This document shows, piece after piece, positions 1 to 5,634 of a DNA stretch of 10,962 bases. Position 1 is the first letter of the stretch. Every line of letters begins with the position of its first letter. The translations under genes were made by a program, and so were the position numbers. The stretch comes from Actinomycetota bacterium (GTDB lineage: Bacteria > Actinomycetota > Actinomycetes > Acidothermales > Acidothermaceae), in the NCBI GenBank assembly GCA_003134755.1, contig PLCK01000189.1, forward strand, positions 5,527 through 16,488, read 5' to 3'. The notes beneath the pieces are model-generated. The model made no database searches. It had not been told where the DNA came from and saw only the letters and a program-made list of their open reading frames with translations.

Positions 1-405
1 GCCGGTCTCCCGCCCGACGCACCAGGCGCCGGCCCACAGGTCAGACTGCAGGGAGTGGTGTCGCAGGCCGGCGTTCTCGACCTCGCGCACGCCGCCGAAC
101 AGCACCTGGGTGGGGGAGCGGTGACCAGACTCCTCGGCGGAAGCTCACAACAGTTTCCTGACCGCTACGAGCAGGCGTCGCCATATTCGCGGCTGCCCAT
201 CGGCGTCCCGGTGACGTTGGTACACGGGCTGGACGACGACACGGTGCCGATCGAGCAGAGCGACCGTTACAAGGCGCTAGCCGACGCGCGCGGTGACCCG
301 GTCGATGAGATCCGGTTGCGGGGCGTCGGTCACTACGAGGTCATCGACGTCACGTCAGACGCGTGGACGCATTGCCGCGCCGCCGCGCTCGGGTACGTCG
401 GTTGA
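1..405 (+). CDS. alpha/beta hydrolase, C-terminal part (5' end outside window)
   Basis: The reading frame is open from base 1 to a TGA at 403-405, so this is the last 134 residues of a larger protein. The end carries the usual final landmarks of an alpha/beta hydrolase. A strand VTLVHGLDDDTVP holds the catalytic Asp, followed by an EQSDRY helix, and GVGHYEVID holds the catalytic His. The nucleophile elbow (GxSxG) would lie upstream of the window and is not seen. The spacing resembles prolyl-oligopeptidase/BAAT-like or dienelactone-hydrolase-like enzymes, so a serine hydrolase acting on an ester or peptide is likely. The substrate cannot be read. The next gene begins 7 bases after the stop, so the two are probably co-transcribed. 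Confidence 0.8.
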   Translation, partial: AGLPPDAPGAGPQVRLQGVVSQAGVLDLAHAAEQHLGGGAVTRLLGGSSQQFPDRYEQASPYSRLPIGVPVTLVHGLDDDTVPIEQSDRYKALADARGDPVDEIRLRGVGHYEVIDVTSDAWTHCRAAALGYVG

Positions 406-412
406 CGCGGCG

Positions 413-1198
413 ATGACACTCGCCGCCGTGGTCCTCGCGGCCGGGCACGGACGCCGGCTCGCGCCGCTGACCGATGAACTACCGAAGGCCTTGTGCCCGG
501 TGAACAACCTGGCACTGGTCGACCATGCGCTCGCGCGCGTTGCCCCGTTCGTCGCACTCGCGCCGGCGTCGGTCGCCGTCAACGCACACCACCTGGCCGA
601 ACAGGTTCAGCGTCACGTCGGCAGCCGAGCCCACGTCTCGGTGGAAGCCGGCGCAGCGCTCGGCACCGCGGGTGCGCTCGGGAAAATCCGCGACTGGATC
701 GACGGGCGCGATGTCCTCATCACCAACTGCGACGCGTGGGGGCCTACCGACGTCACCGAGCTCGTCGGCGGCTGGGACGGTCGCGAACCACGGCTGCTCG
801 TCGTCGCCGACCCGACCCGGCCCGACTTCGGTGGCCGCTGGCGATTCGCAGGCACCTCACTGTTGCCTTGGCGGATCGTCCGCGAGCTGCCATCGACACC
901 GAGCGGCCTGTACGAAGTCGTCTGGCGCGCCGCGCAGGCCGACGGCCGACTGTCCTTCGCGGTCACCGACACGACGTTCATCGACTGCGGCACGCCGTCC
1001 GACTATCTTCGCGCGATGCTGGTGGCGAGCGGCGGGCACACAGTCGTCGGCGCGGGCGCCCGCATCGACGGAACGGCGGAACGCTGCGTCGTGTGGCCCG
1101 GCGCTGTGGTCGAGGCGGGCGAGCGGCTCGTGGAGTCGATCCGGACGGCGGGCGGGCTCACGGCCGCCGCCCCCCAGCAGCAGGGTCAGGCACCGTGA
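413..1198 (+). CDS. sugar-phosphate nucleotidyltransferase (NTP_transferase family)
   Basis: This is a 261-residue nucleotidyltransferase that transfers an NMP onto a sugar 1-phosphate. The Rossmann-like signature is clear: VVLAAGHGRRLAPLT at 6-20, then ELPKAL with Lys25. A sugar-binding stretch AGAALGTAGAL lies at 79-89, the metal-binding Asp is in LITNCDAW (Asp107), and the second acidic site is in FIDCGTPSDY (Asp191). The last 50 residues (VVGAGARIDG, VVWPGAVVEAG) look like the start of a left-handed beta helix that ends early. Length and layout fit MurNAc-1-P uridylyltransferase or short mannose-1-P guanylyltransferase-like enzymes; the substrate is not decided. The usual NGD is NCD here. 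The ATG at 413 is chosen because it directly precedes the conserved AAVVLAAG; the frame stays open upstream but only inside the hydrolase gene. Confidence 0.87.
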   Translation: MTLAAVVLAAGHGRRLAPLTDELPKALCPVNNLALVDHALARVAPFVALAPASVAVNAHHLAEQVQRHVGSRAHVSVEAGAALGTAGALGKIRDWIDGRDVLITNCDAWGPTDVTELVGGWDGREPRLLVVADPTRPDFGGRWRFAGTSLLPWRIVRELPSTPSGLYEVVWRAAQADGRLSFAVTDTTFIDCGTPSDYLRAMLVASGGHTVVGAGARIDGTAERCVVWPGAVVEAGERLVESIRTAGGLTAAAPQQQGQAP

Positions 1199-1307
1199 CG
1201 CCGTGGCTTCCTCGACCAAGGAACGGCAAACCTTAGGCAAATCGGGTCCTCAATTGACGGGACCTTCGACCCATGCCCAACTGGTCGCCCAAGTCGACGT
1301 TGAGACC

Positions 1308-1511
1308 ATGACCGATCCAGCTGAACGCAGTCAGGCGTTCGCCGACTCCCGGCGTGCCGAGACGGATCTCGCGACGGCTAGGGAACTCGGGGCTTCCCCG
1401 AGCGCGATCGCGTCGCTAACAAGGGTGCGGGCAGCCGCCGACGACAGGCTCAGGTCGGTTCGGCTGCGGGGCCACCGCCCCGCCGTCCGCCCGAGTAGTG
1501 CGCACCGTTAA
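1308..1511 (+). CDS. possible small protein of unknown function (67 aa)
   Basis: This frame encodes 67 residues and ends at a TAA at 1509-1511. I do not recognise the family. Residues 11-50 are rich in Ala, Arg, Asp and Glu and would form amphipathic helix; the tail is basic. The same frame could start earlier at the GTG at 1203, giving 103 residues, but that version includes a TTA codon and Ser/Thr/Gln-rich text. Codons such as CTA, ACA and AGG are more frequent than in neighbouring genes and no good ribosome-binding site precedes the ATG. It may be non-coding. It lies between the nucleotidyltransferase and a convergent DUF664 gene, with nothing else supported in 1199-1531. Confidence 0.3.
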   Translation: MTDPAERSQAFADSRRAETDLATARELGASPSAIASLTRVRAAADDRLRSVRLRGHRPAVRPSSAHR

Positions 1512-1531
1512 CTGAGTTCGCGAGCGCGTAG

Positions 1532-2071
1532 CTACTCGCCGGTTTGGCCGTCCACCAACTCGCGGATCAGGTCGGCATGACCGTTGTGCCGCGCATACTC
1601 CTCGATCATGTGGACCACGATCCACCGCAGGCTCGGTGCACGACCGTCGGGCCAGGTGCGTTTCGCTAGCTGATCGAGGCCGCCGTTCGAGAGCGCCTCG
1701 GCAACGAGTGAGCGAGAGCTGGTAACGGCGACCTGCCAGATGGCACGAAGCTGCTCAGGGGAGTCGGCGGCGGCTGAGTGCCATTCCCAATCGCGGTCGG
1801 CTTTCCAGTCGACGGCGTCCCACGGAGGTTGTCGGTCTCGCCCGAACAGCGAGCCCCAGAACCAGTCGCTCTCGACGTAGGCCAGATGCTTGAGCATCCC
1901 GCCCAACGTCATGGTCGAGACGCCGACGGTCGCGTTCAGGCCGACGGCGTCCAGCCCCTCGCACTTCCATGCGAACGTCGCGCGCTGGAAGTCGAGAAAC
2001 CCCAGTAGGGTGGCCGTTTCGTCGGCCGCGAGCGGAGGCTCCGGCCGGCCGTATTCGTCTAAGTCAGTCAT
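1532..2071 (-). CDS. DUF664/DinB-like metal-dependent protein
   Basis: This is a 179-residue four-helix-bundle protein of the DinB/DUF664 superfamily. The first helix carries LGGMLKHLAYVESDWFW with His62. The C-terminal helix reads HMIEEYARHNGHADLIREL, with His154, His162 and His165. These histidines form the expected divalent-metal site. The length is typical. In actinobacteria the family includes thiol (mycothiol)-dependent S-transferases and many members of unknown substrate, so a thiol-transfer or detoxification role is a family inference. The ATG at 2069-2071 has no Shine-Dalgarno sequence, but a TAAGGT hexamer lies 8 bases before it, which fits a leaderless or nearly leaderless transcript. 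It diverges from the MOSC gene across 29 bases. Confidence 0.9.
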   Translation of the reverse strand: MTDLDEYGRPEPPLAADETATLLGFLDFQRATFAWKCEGLDAVGLNATVGVSTMTLGGMLKHLAYVESDWFWGSLFGRDRQPPWDAVDWKADRDWEWHSAAADSPEQLRAIWQVAVTSSRSLVAEALSNGGLDQLAKRTWPDGRAPSLRWIVVHMIEEYARHNGHADLIRELVDGQTGE

Positions 2072-2079
2072 GTGCCGTT

Positions 2080-2085
2080 ACCTTA
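2080..2085 (-). promoter_or_regulatory. -10 hexamer TAAGGT for the DUF664 gene
   Basis: Read on the minus strand, TAAGGT matches the actinobacterial TANNNT -10 pattern. It is followed by 8 bases (aacggcac) and then the ATG, so transcription would start within a few bases of the start codon. No convincing -35 was found. Confidence 0.45.
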
Positions 2086-2100
2086 CGGGCGGAGGCGGAC

Positions 2101-2817
2101 ATGACTGGGCGCGAGGTCGGACGGGTTGCCGGCCTGTGGCGGTATCCCGTGAAGTCCATGGCCGCAGAGTCGCTCAACGAGGTCGAGGTCTCGTGGAACG
2201 GCCTGGCGGGCGACCGCCGCTGGGCCTTCATCCGAGCTGGCATGGCGCGCAACAACTTTCCCTGGCTGACAATCCGCGAGCGCCCACAGCTGCGCGCCTA
2301 TCGCCCTTCGTTCTTCGAGCCGGACCGTCCTGATGCGTCGAGAACAATGGTTCGGACGCCATCGGGCGCAGATCTTGAAGTCGTTGATCCCGCGTTGGCC
2401 AAGGAACTAGGCCGAGGTGTGCGGGTCATCAAACAAGGTCGCGGGGTCTTCGACACCATGCCACTCTCGCTCATCACGACTCAGAGCGTGAGCAGCGTGG
2501 GCGGGCTGGTCGGCAGCGAACTCGACGTCCAGCGATTTCGCCCGAACCTGCTTGTCGAGGCAATCGGCGACGAGCCGTTTCCTGAGGATGAGTGGGTCGG
2601 GTCTGTGCTGTGGATCGGCGACCTGCGGATGCGCGTCGACAAGCGCGACCAGCGTTGCGTGGTGGTGAACGTCGATCCCGGCGGGATCCAGCGCGACCCG
2701 GCGATCCTGCGCGCGATCGCCCGCGAACGTCAAACGTGCCTCGGTGTGTACGGCTCAACCGTGTCGCCAGGGCGAGTCGCCGTCGGCGACGCGGTCGTCA
2801 TCGAGCCGTCAACGTGA
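2101..2817 (+). CDS. MOSC domain-containing protein
   Basis: This 238-residue protein has an N-terminal MOSC_N beta-barrel (VAGLWRYPVKSM at 9-20, GLAGDRRWAF at 34-43) followed by a MOSC domain. Key sequences are LDVQRFRPNLLVE at 141-153 and KRDQRCVVVNVDP at 181-193, with the conserved cysteine Cys186 that binds molybdenum cofactor or takes part in sulfur transfer. The family covers the C-terminal domain of MoCo sulfurases and YiiM/YcbX/mARC-like proteins that reduce N-hydroxylated compounds. Which of these applies cannot be told. The ATG at 2101 is preceded by GGAGG at 2091-2095, a 5-base spacing. The gene ends 13 bases from the convergent SRPBCC gene. Confidence 0.9.
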   Translation: MTGREVGRVAGLWRYPVKSMAAESLNEVEVSWNGLAGDRRWAFIRAGMARNNFPWLTIRERPQLRAYRPSFFEPDRPDASRTMVRTPSGADLEVVDPALAKELGRGVRVIKQGRGVFDTMPLSLITTQSVSSVGGLVGSELDVQRFRPNLLVEAIGDEPFPEDEWVGSVLWIGDLRMRVDKRDQRCVVVNVDPGGIQRDPAILRAIARERQTCLGVYGSTVSPGRVAVGDAVVIEPST

Positions 2818-2830
2818 AGGCTGCACGCCG

Positions 2831-3274
2831 TCAGTGCCAGTCGGAGATTTGGAGGTCGTACGGCTCGGGTGCGCCGATGCCGGTCTCGACGAGCTGCTTG
2901 AGGCTCACCAGGAACGTCGCCCACTTGGTGCTGCAGTGATGCATGAACTCGACGGGCTCTTTCCAACCTTCGTGAGCGAACAAGGCGATCGTGTAGTCGC
3001 CCGACTGCTTGAGCTCCCACCGCACCGTTGTCCCGATCCATTCGGCCGGCCCGTCGGTGACTTCCCAGAGCACACTCTTCGCGGGATCCAACTCGAGCAC
3101 TTTCATGTCGATGCCGCCGGGCACGAACCGGAACTCGAGGATCTCGCCGACCTCGGTCTGGCCCTTCGTGTCCGTCGCCCACCAGCCCGACAGGCCTTCG
3201 ATCGTGGTCAGGGCCGCGTACACGTCGTCGGGCGAGGCCGACTTCATTCCGACCCTGTGCAGAATGTCCACCAT
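2831..3274 (-). CDS. SRPBCC (AHSA1-like) domain protein, third gene of ArsR operon
   Basis: This 147-residue protein is a single SRPBCC/START-like fold of the AHSA1 type. It opens with the usual helix-grip pattern: SPDDVYAALTTIEGLSGWWA at 14-33, then strands GEILEFRFVPGG and VLWEVTDGPAEWIGT. It closes with the long C-terminal helix CSTKWATFLVSLKQLVETG that caps the hydrophobic pocket. Such domains bind hydrophobic ligands; the ligand is unknown. AGGA lies 6 bases before the ATG at 3272-3274. It is the last gene of the minus-strand operon, 35 bases after the ArsR gene, and is not a close copy of the first SRPBCC gene. A single half-site GGTTG at 3298-3302 lies in the gap. Confidence 0.88.
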   Translation of the reverse strand: MVDILHRVGMKSASPDDVYAALTTIEGLSGWWATDTKGQTEVGEILEFRFVPGGIDMKVLELDPAKSVLWEVTDGPAEWIGTTVRWELKQSGDYTIALFAHEGWKEPVEFMHHCSTKWATFLVSLKQLVETGIGAPEPYDLQISDWH

Positions 3275-3309
3275 TTCGATTCCTGTTCTCGTCTATTGGT
3301 TGTGTCGGT

Positions 3310-3648
3310 TTACTTCTCTTGGCTGCGCTCGATCGCCTCGGCGATCCGCTTGATGCGCCGCAGGCGGGCATCCCAGGTTGCGCCGACGTCGGCAAGTTGG
3401 GCGACCGCGCGAGCGAGCTGCGCCTCGTCCACCTGATAGCGGCGCTCGCGTCCGGCGGCCGCGGCGTGAACCAGGCCCACGCGATCGAGAACCACCAAGT
3501 GCTTCGAGACGGCCTGCCGCGTCACTGGCAATTGCTCGCTCAGCGTGGTGGCCGTGCCGGCACCCTCGGCAAGGAGAAGGTCGAGCATTCGGCGGCGCGT
3601 CGGGTCGCCGACCGCGGACCACAAGTCGTCGTCGACGGCGACACTCAT
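3310..3648 (-). CDS. ArsR-family winged-helix transcriptional repressor
   Basis: This 112-residue protein is a small ArsR-type winged helix. DDDLWSAVGDPTRRRMLDLL at 6-25 is the typical first helix. TATTLSEQLPVTRQAVSKHLVVLDRVGLV at 32-60 holds the recognition helix, and GRERRYQV at 66-73 is the beta-wing. There is no cysteine, and in particular no ELCVCDL metal site, so it is probably not a metal sensor. It belongs to the group usually found beside SRPBCC genes. Its ATG overlaps the stop of the upstream SRPBCC gene as ATGA (3645-3648), which points to translational coupling. It very likely represses its own operon through the two inverted repeats at 4125-4185. An ORF starting further upstream in this frame is a shadow of the neighbouring gene. 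Confidence 0.93.
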   Translation of the reverse strand: MSVAVDDDLWSAVGDPTRRRMLDLLLAEGAGTATTLSEQLPVTRQAVSKHLVVLDRVGLVHAAAAGRERRYQVDEAQLARAVAQLADVGATWDARLRRIKRIAEAIERSQEK

Positions 3649-4109
3649 GGCGTCGAGACCAATCGGGTGACGTACGCGCCGAGGCTGGGGATGAAGATGT
3701 CCCAGCCGTTCGAGTGGTCGGCGTATGCCGCCTCGAGAGCCGCGATCTCCCAGCCCTTCTCGCGGAAACCGGTCTCGGTGAGCCGGACCAGCGTGCCCGC
3801 GCCGGACGGAACGAGTTCGAAGGTCACCAGCAGCGAGTTCGTGGGGGTCGCTACCGCTGCGCCCTCGTAGGCCCACCGGAACGAGAACAACCGAGGCGGT
3901 TCGGCGTCGACGACGGTGATGTGCTCGATGTGCGGCTCCGTCGAATTCCTGCCCCATGCGAGCTCGGCGACCGCGCCCGGCGTTGGCGACAGGTCGGTCT
4001 CTGCGCCGTTCCACCATTCCCGGATGTGCTCGGGACTGCTGATCACCTCGAAGACGATCTCGGGGGAGGCGTCGACGTGGATCTCGCGCTCAATGCTTCC
4101 GAACTCCAT
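3645..4109 (-). CDS. SRPBCC (AHSA1-like) domain protein, first gene of ArsR operon
   Basis: This 154-residue protein is a single SRPBCC domain. The N-terminal strand and helix are IEREIHVDASPEIVFEVISS at 6-25, followed by PEHIREWW. The central strands include LFSFRWAY and LLVTFELVPSGAGTLVRLTETGF, the latter a frequent AHSA1-family sequence. The C-terminal helix runs through GWDIFIPSLGAYV. The cavity implies binding of a hydrophobic small ligand, possibly the inducer system for the coupled ArsR repressor, but that is inference. The start ATG at 4107-4109 follows a GGGAAG ribosome-binding site. It is the promoter-proximal gene, and its TGA overlaps the ArsR ATG. It differs in sequence from the second SRPBCC gene, so the pair is not a recent duplication. 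Confidence 0.9.
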   Translation of the reverse strand: MEFGSIEREIHVDASPEIVFEVISSPEHIREWWNGAETDLSPTPGAVAELAWGRNSTEPHIEHITVVDAEPPRLFSFRWAYEGAAVATPTNSLLVTFELVPSGAGTLVRLTETGFREKGWEIAALEAAYADHSNGWDIFIPSLGAYVTRLVSTP

Positions 4110-4124
4110 AGCTTCCCGCTTTCC

Positions 4125-4139
4125 GCAACGTTTGGTTGC
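4125..4139. promoter_or_regulatory. putative ArsR operator O1
   Basis: GCAAC-GTTTG-GTTGC is a perfect 5-base inverted repeat. It lies just downstream of the proposed -10 hexamer of the minus-strand operon, where a bound repressor would block initiation. It shares both outer arms with the repeat at 4169-4185. Confidence 0.6.
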
Positions 4140-4144
4140 ATGTC

Positions 4145-4173
4145 ACGGTAGCCCAGGTTCGATCCATGCGCAA
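4145..4173 (-). promoter_or_regulatory. proposed promoter of SRPBCC-arsR-SRPBCC operon
   Basis: On the minus strand, TTGCGC (4168-4173) and TACCGT (4145-4150) are separated by exactly 17 bases, fitting -35 and TANNNT -10 elements. The -35 lies inside inverted repeat O2 and the -10 is 5 bases from O1, as expected for a self-repressed promoter. The prediction is by eye only. Confidence 0.5.
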
Positions 4174-4185
4174 CCATCGGTTGCG
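4169..4185. promoter_or_regulatory. putative ArsR operator O2
   Basis: CGCAACC-ATC-GGTTGCG is a perfect 7-base inverted repeat with a 3-base centre. Its centre is 45 bases from that of O1, about four helical turns, so two dimers would bind the same face of DNA. It could also influence the divergent gene at 4255. Confidence 0.62.
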
Positions 4186-4254
4186 TACTGCTCGGGTAGG
4201 TGATCACGCTCGGTTCGCCAACGAGTTCGACACACTCGATGCGAGGATGATGTC

Positions 4255-4491
4255 GTGGAGGACGACGAACTACATCCAACGGTCGCAGCTCAGGTTGCAG
4301 ACTTCCGCGAGTTCCGGATGGGCGTGCACCGAGTCGGGGTCACGCTGCTCTCCGGAGTTCACGTGGACGATGTCCTGGTATCGCAGGGCCGCGTGACGAA
4401 GGTCATTGGCCGCGGCGACGTTCCGTTCCGTGCTGCGGAAGTTGTCGCAGTGATCGATCAGTCGGATCGGTGGCTGCCGCCCGAGCGGTGA
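4255..4491 (+). CDS. conserved-looking hypothetical protein (78 aa)
   Basis: This 78-residue protein has codon use in line with the neighbouring genes. I do not recognise the family. After an acidic N-terminus the sequence is strongly beta-patterned (VGVTLLSGVHVDDVLVS, GRVTKVIGRGDVPFRAAEVVAVID), suggesting a small barrel or sandwich. There are no cysteines, signal peptide or membrane segment. The start is a GTG at 4255 with GAGG at 4243-4246, 8 bases upstream; nearby ATGs at 4247 and 4250 are out of frame. It diverges from the SRPBCC-arsR operon and could share its operator region. It ends 18 bases before the convergent kinase-like gene. Confidence 0.6.
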   Translation: MEDDELHPTVAAQVADFREFRMGVHRVGVTLLSGVHVDDVLVSQGRVTKVIGRGDVPFRAAEVVAVIDQSDRWLPPER

Positions 4492-4509
4492 CTTCGCGTC
4501 GATCGGGTC

Positions 4510-5070
4510 TTACCCGGGCGCCGTCCGGCGGAACGGCGCGATCAGCGCCCGCACCGCGTCGGTCGAGCCCCAGTCGTCATCGAACATCGCCATGAGGGCG
4601 AGGTGCTGGCGTAGCTGCACGTAGGCGAACAGGTCGGTCCAGTCGGGCTCGGCGTTGGTCAGCTCGCCGTAGACCTTGAAGAAGTGCTCAGCTTCCGGCG
4701 GATGCGGGGTCGACCACAGGTGCGCGAGGTCGACGTCCGCCCACATGTAGGAGACGGCGGGGTCGATGACCGCCGGCGTGCCGTCGACGGTGGCGAGGAC
4801 GTTTTGCTTCCAGAAGTCGCCATGCGTCAGGCACGCGGGGCGCGTCGGCATCAGCTCCGGCAGTGCCGCACACAGCCGCTCGAGCGCGTCTCGGTCGATG
4901 GCGTCGAGCTTCGCGGCGACTCGCGGTTCGGGCAGCCAGCGCAACACGCGGCACTCGGCGAAAAACGCGAATCCGTCGTCGTGCCAGGCATTGCGCTGCG
5001 GCATCGGCCCGAGCGTGAAGGTTGCGTCCCTGCTCGCTATCGCCGCCGCGTGATCCTCCAATTGTTCCAA
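4510..5070 (-). CDS. APH/fructosamine-kinase-like phosphotransferase lacking the N-lobe
   Basis: The 186 residues match only the C-terminal lobe of the kinase-like APH/fructosamine-kinase fold. Early residues GPMPQRNAWHDDGFAFF resemble the fructosamine-kinase linker. The catalytic loop is LTHGDFWKQN with His83, Asp85 and Asn90, and the metal-binding Asp103 lies in AVIDPAVSY. What is missing is the N-terminal lobe of roughly 90-100 residues with the glycine loop and the ATP-anchoring lysine. In frame, a TGA at 5092-5094 limits the start; the best starts are the TTGs at 5068-5070 or 5059-5061, and no ATG exists. It may be a 5'-truncated remnant, or a short family member working with other proteins. 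The upstream 25 bases are AT-rich, unlike the surroundings. Confidence 0.65.
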   Translation of the reverse strand: MEQLEDHAAAIASRDATFTLGPMPQRNAWHDDGFAFFAECRVLRWLPEPRVAAKLDAIDRDALERLCAALPELMPTRPACLTHGDFWKQNVLATVDGTPAVIDPAVSYMWADVDLAHLWSTPHPPEAEHFFKVYGELTNAEPDWTDLFAYVQLRQHLALMAMFDDDWGSTDAVRALIAPFRRTAPG

Positions 5071-5083
5071 GTGCCGATAAGAA

Positions 5084-5095
5084 ACATTATGTCAA
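5084..5095 (-). promoter_or_regulatory. possible promoter element before the truncated kinase
   Basis: On the minus strand TTGACA (5090-5095) and TAATGT (5084-5089) are directly adjacent, so they cannot serve as -35 and -10 of one promoter. TAATGT alone fits TANNNT, with a start point expected about 7 bases before the TTG at 5070. Weak evidence. Confidence 0.25.
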
Positions 5096-5156
5096 TCCAC
5101 ACTTGCGGGTAGCTCAACCACTCCCCGAACCGACAAGCCGCAGGGGTGGACGAAAG

Positions 5157-5522
5157 TCAGCCTGAATGGGCGGAGGCCCGCCGTGTCATCGCGCCAGACA
5201 GACGAGCGCGAGCGAGCAACGCAACCTCGACGATCGCCAGTGCCAGGACGAGCACGTTGAGGACGTATGCGAACACCGTTGGACTCAGTGCCACGGCGAC
5301 GAGGCCCACCGCACGCAAACCTCGAGCTGTCGGCCTTCGCGCAGTGAAGACGGCGATGACCCCGACGGTCGCGATGACGGCAAACAACACCAGCCAAGCC
5401 GTCGCCCCGCCCGGACCCCAACCGTCACGAACGAACTGATCGACTGCAACCAACACACCCACCGCGGCCGTGGCCGCCGCCAAGATGCGTTCAACCAGGT
5501 AAGACGATGCGCTGCGAATCAT
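5157..5522 (-). CDS. small four-helix integral membrane protein
   Basis: This 121-residue protein is almost entirely hydrophobic. Likely membrane segments are at 12-30 (LAAATAAVGVLVAV), 40-60 (ATAWLVLFAVIATVGVIAVF), 68-85 and 86-104 (VLNVLVLALAIVEVALLA), followed by a basic tail. The arginines between segments 2 and 3 (ARRPTARGLR) fit a cytoplasmic loop. There are no cysteines or recognised catalytic motifs, and I do not know the family; many actinobacterial DUF membrane proteins look like this. The ATG at 5520-5522 is preceded by AAGGGGATGG on the minus strand. It stands alone between the rskA-like gene (112 bases upstream) and the kinase remnant (86 bases downstream). The 112-base gap holds no gene, only a short repeat of CGAACC near 5590-5606. 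Confidence 0.75.
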   Translation of the reverse strand: MIRSASSYLVERILAAATAAVGVLVAVDQFVRDGWGPGGATAWLVLFAVIATVGVIAVFTARRPTARGLRAVGLVAVALSPTVFAYVLNVLVLALAIVEVALLARARLSGAMTRRASAHSG

Positions 5523-5634
5523 GACGCCATCCCCTTGCCCACAGAGTCCTCGCCCGTCGACGGAGCATCACGATGTCGAAGATCCTAGCCGCCGAACCCG
5601 AACCCGAGCGCTCTACCCGCGCACAATCGACCTG

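Noticed and set aside
1520..1539. Hairpin GCGAG...CTCGC between the small ORF and the DUF664 gene as a terminator
   Set aside because: A 5-base stem with a 10-base loop and no T-tract is too weak to call.
3649..4017. N-terminal extension of the ArsR frame on the minus strand
   Set aside because: It is a shadow of the SRPBCC gene, whose frame shows clear family sequence; the ArsR family fits the ATG at 3646-3648.
5084..5095. TTGACA as a consensus -35 box
   Set aside because: It is directly joined to TAATGT, and 17 bases further on there is no -10 (acttgg), so it cannot work as a standard pair.
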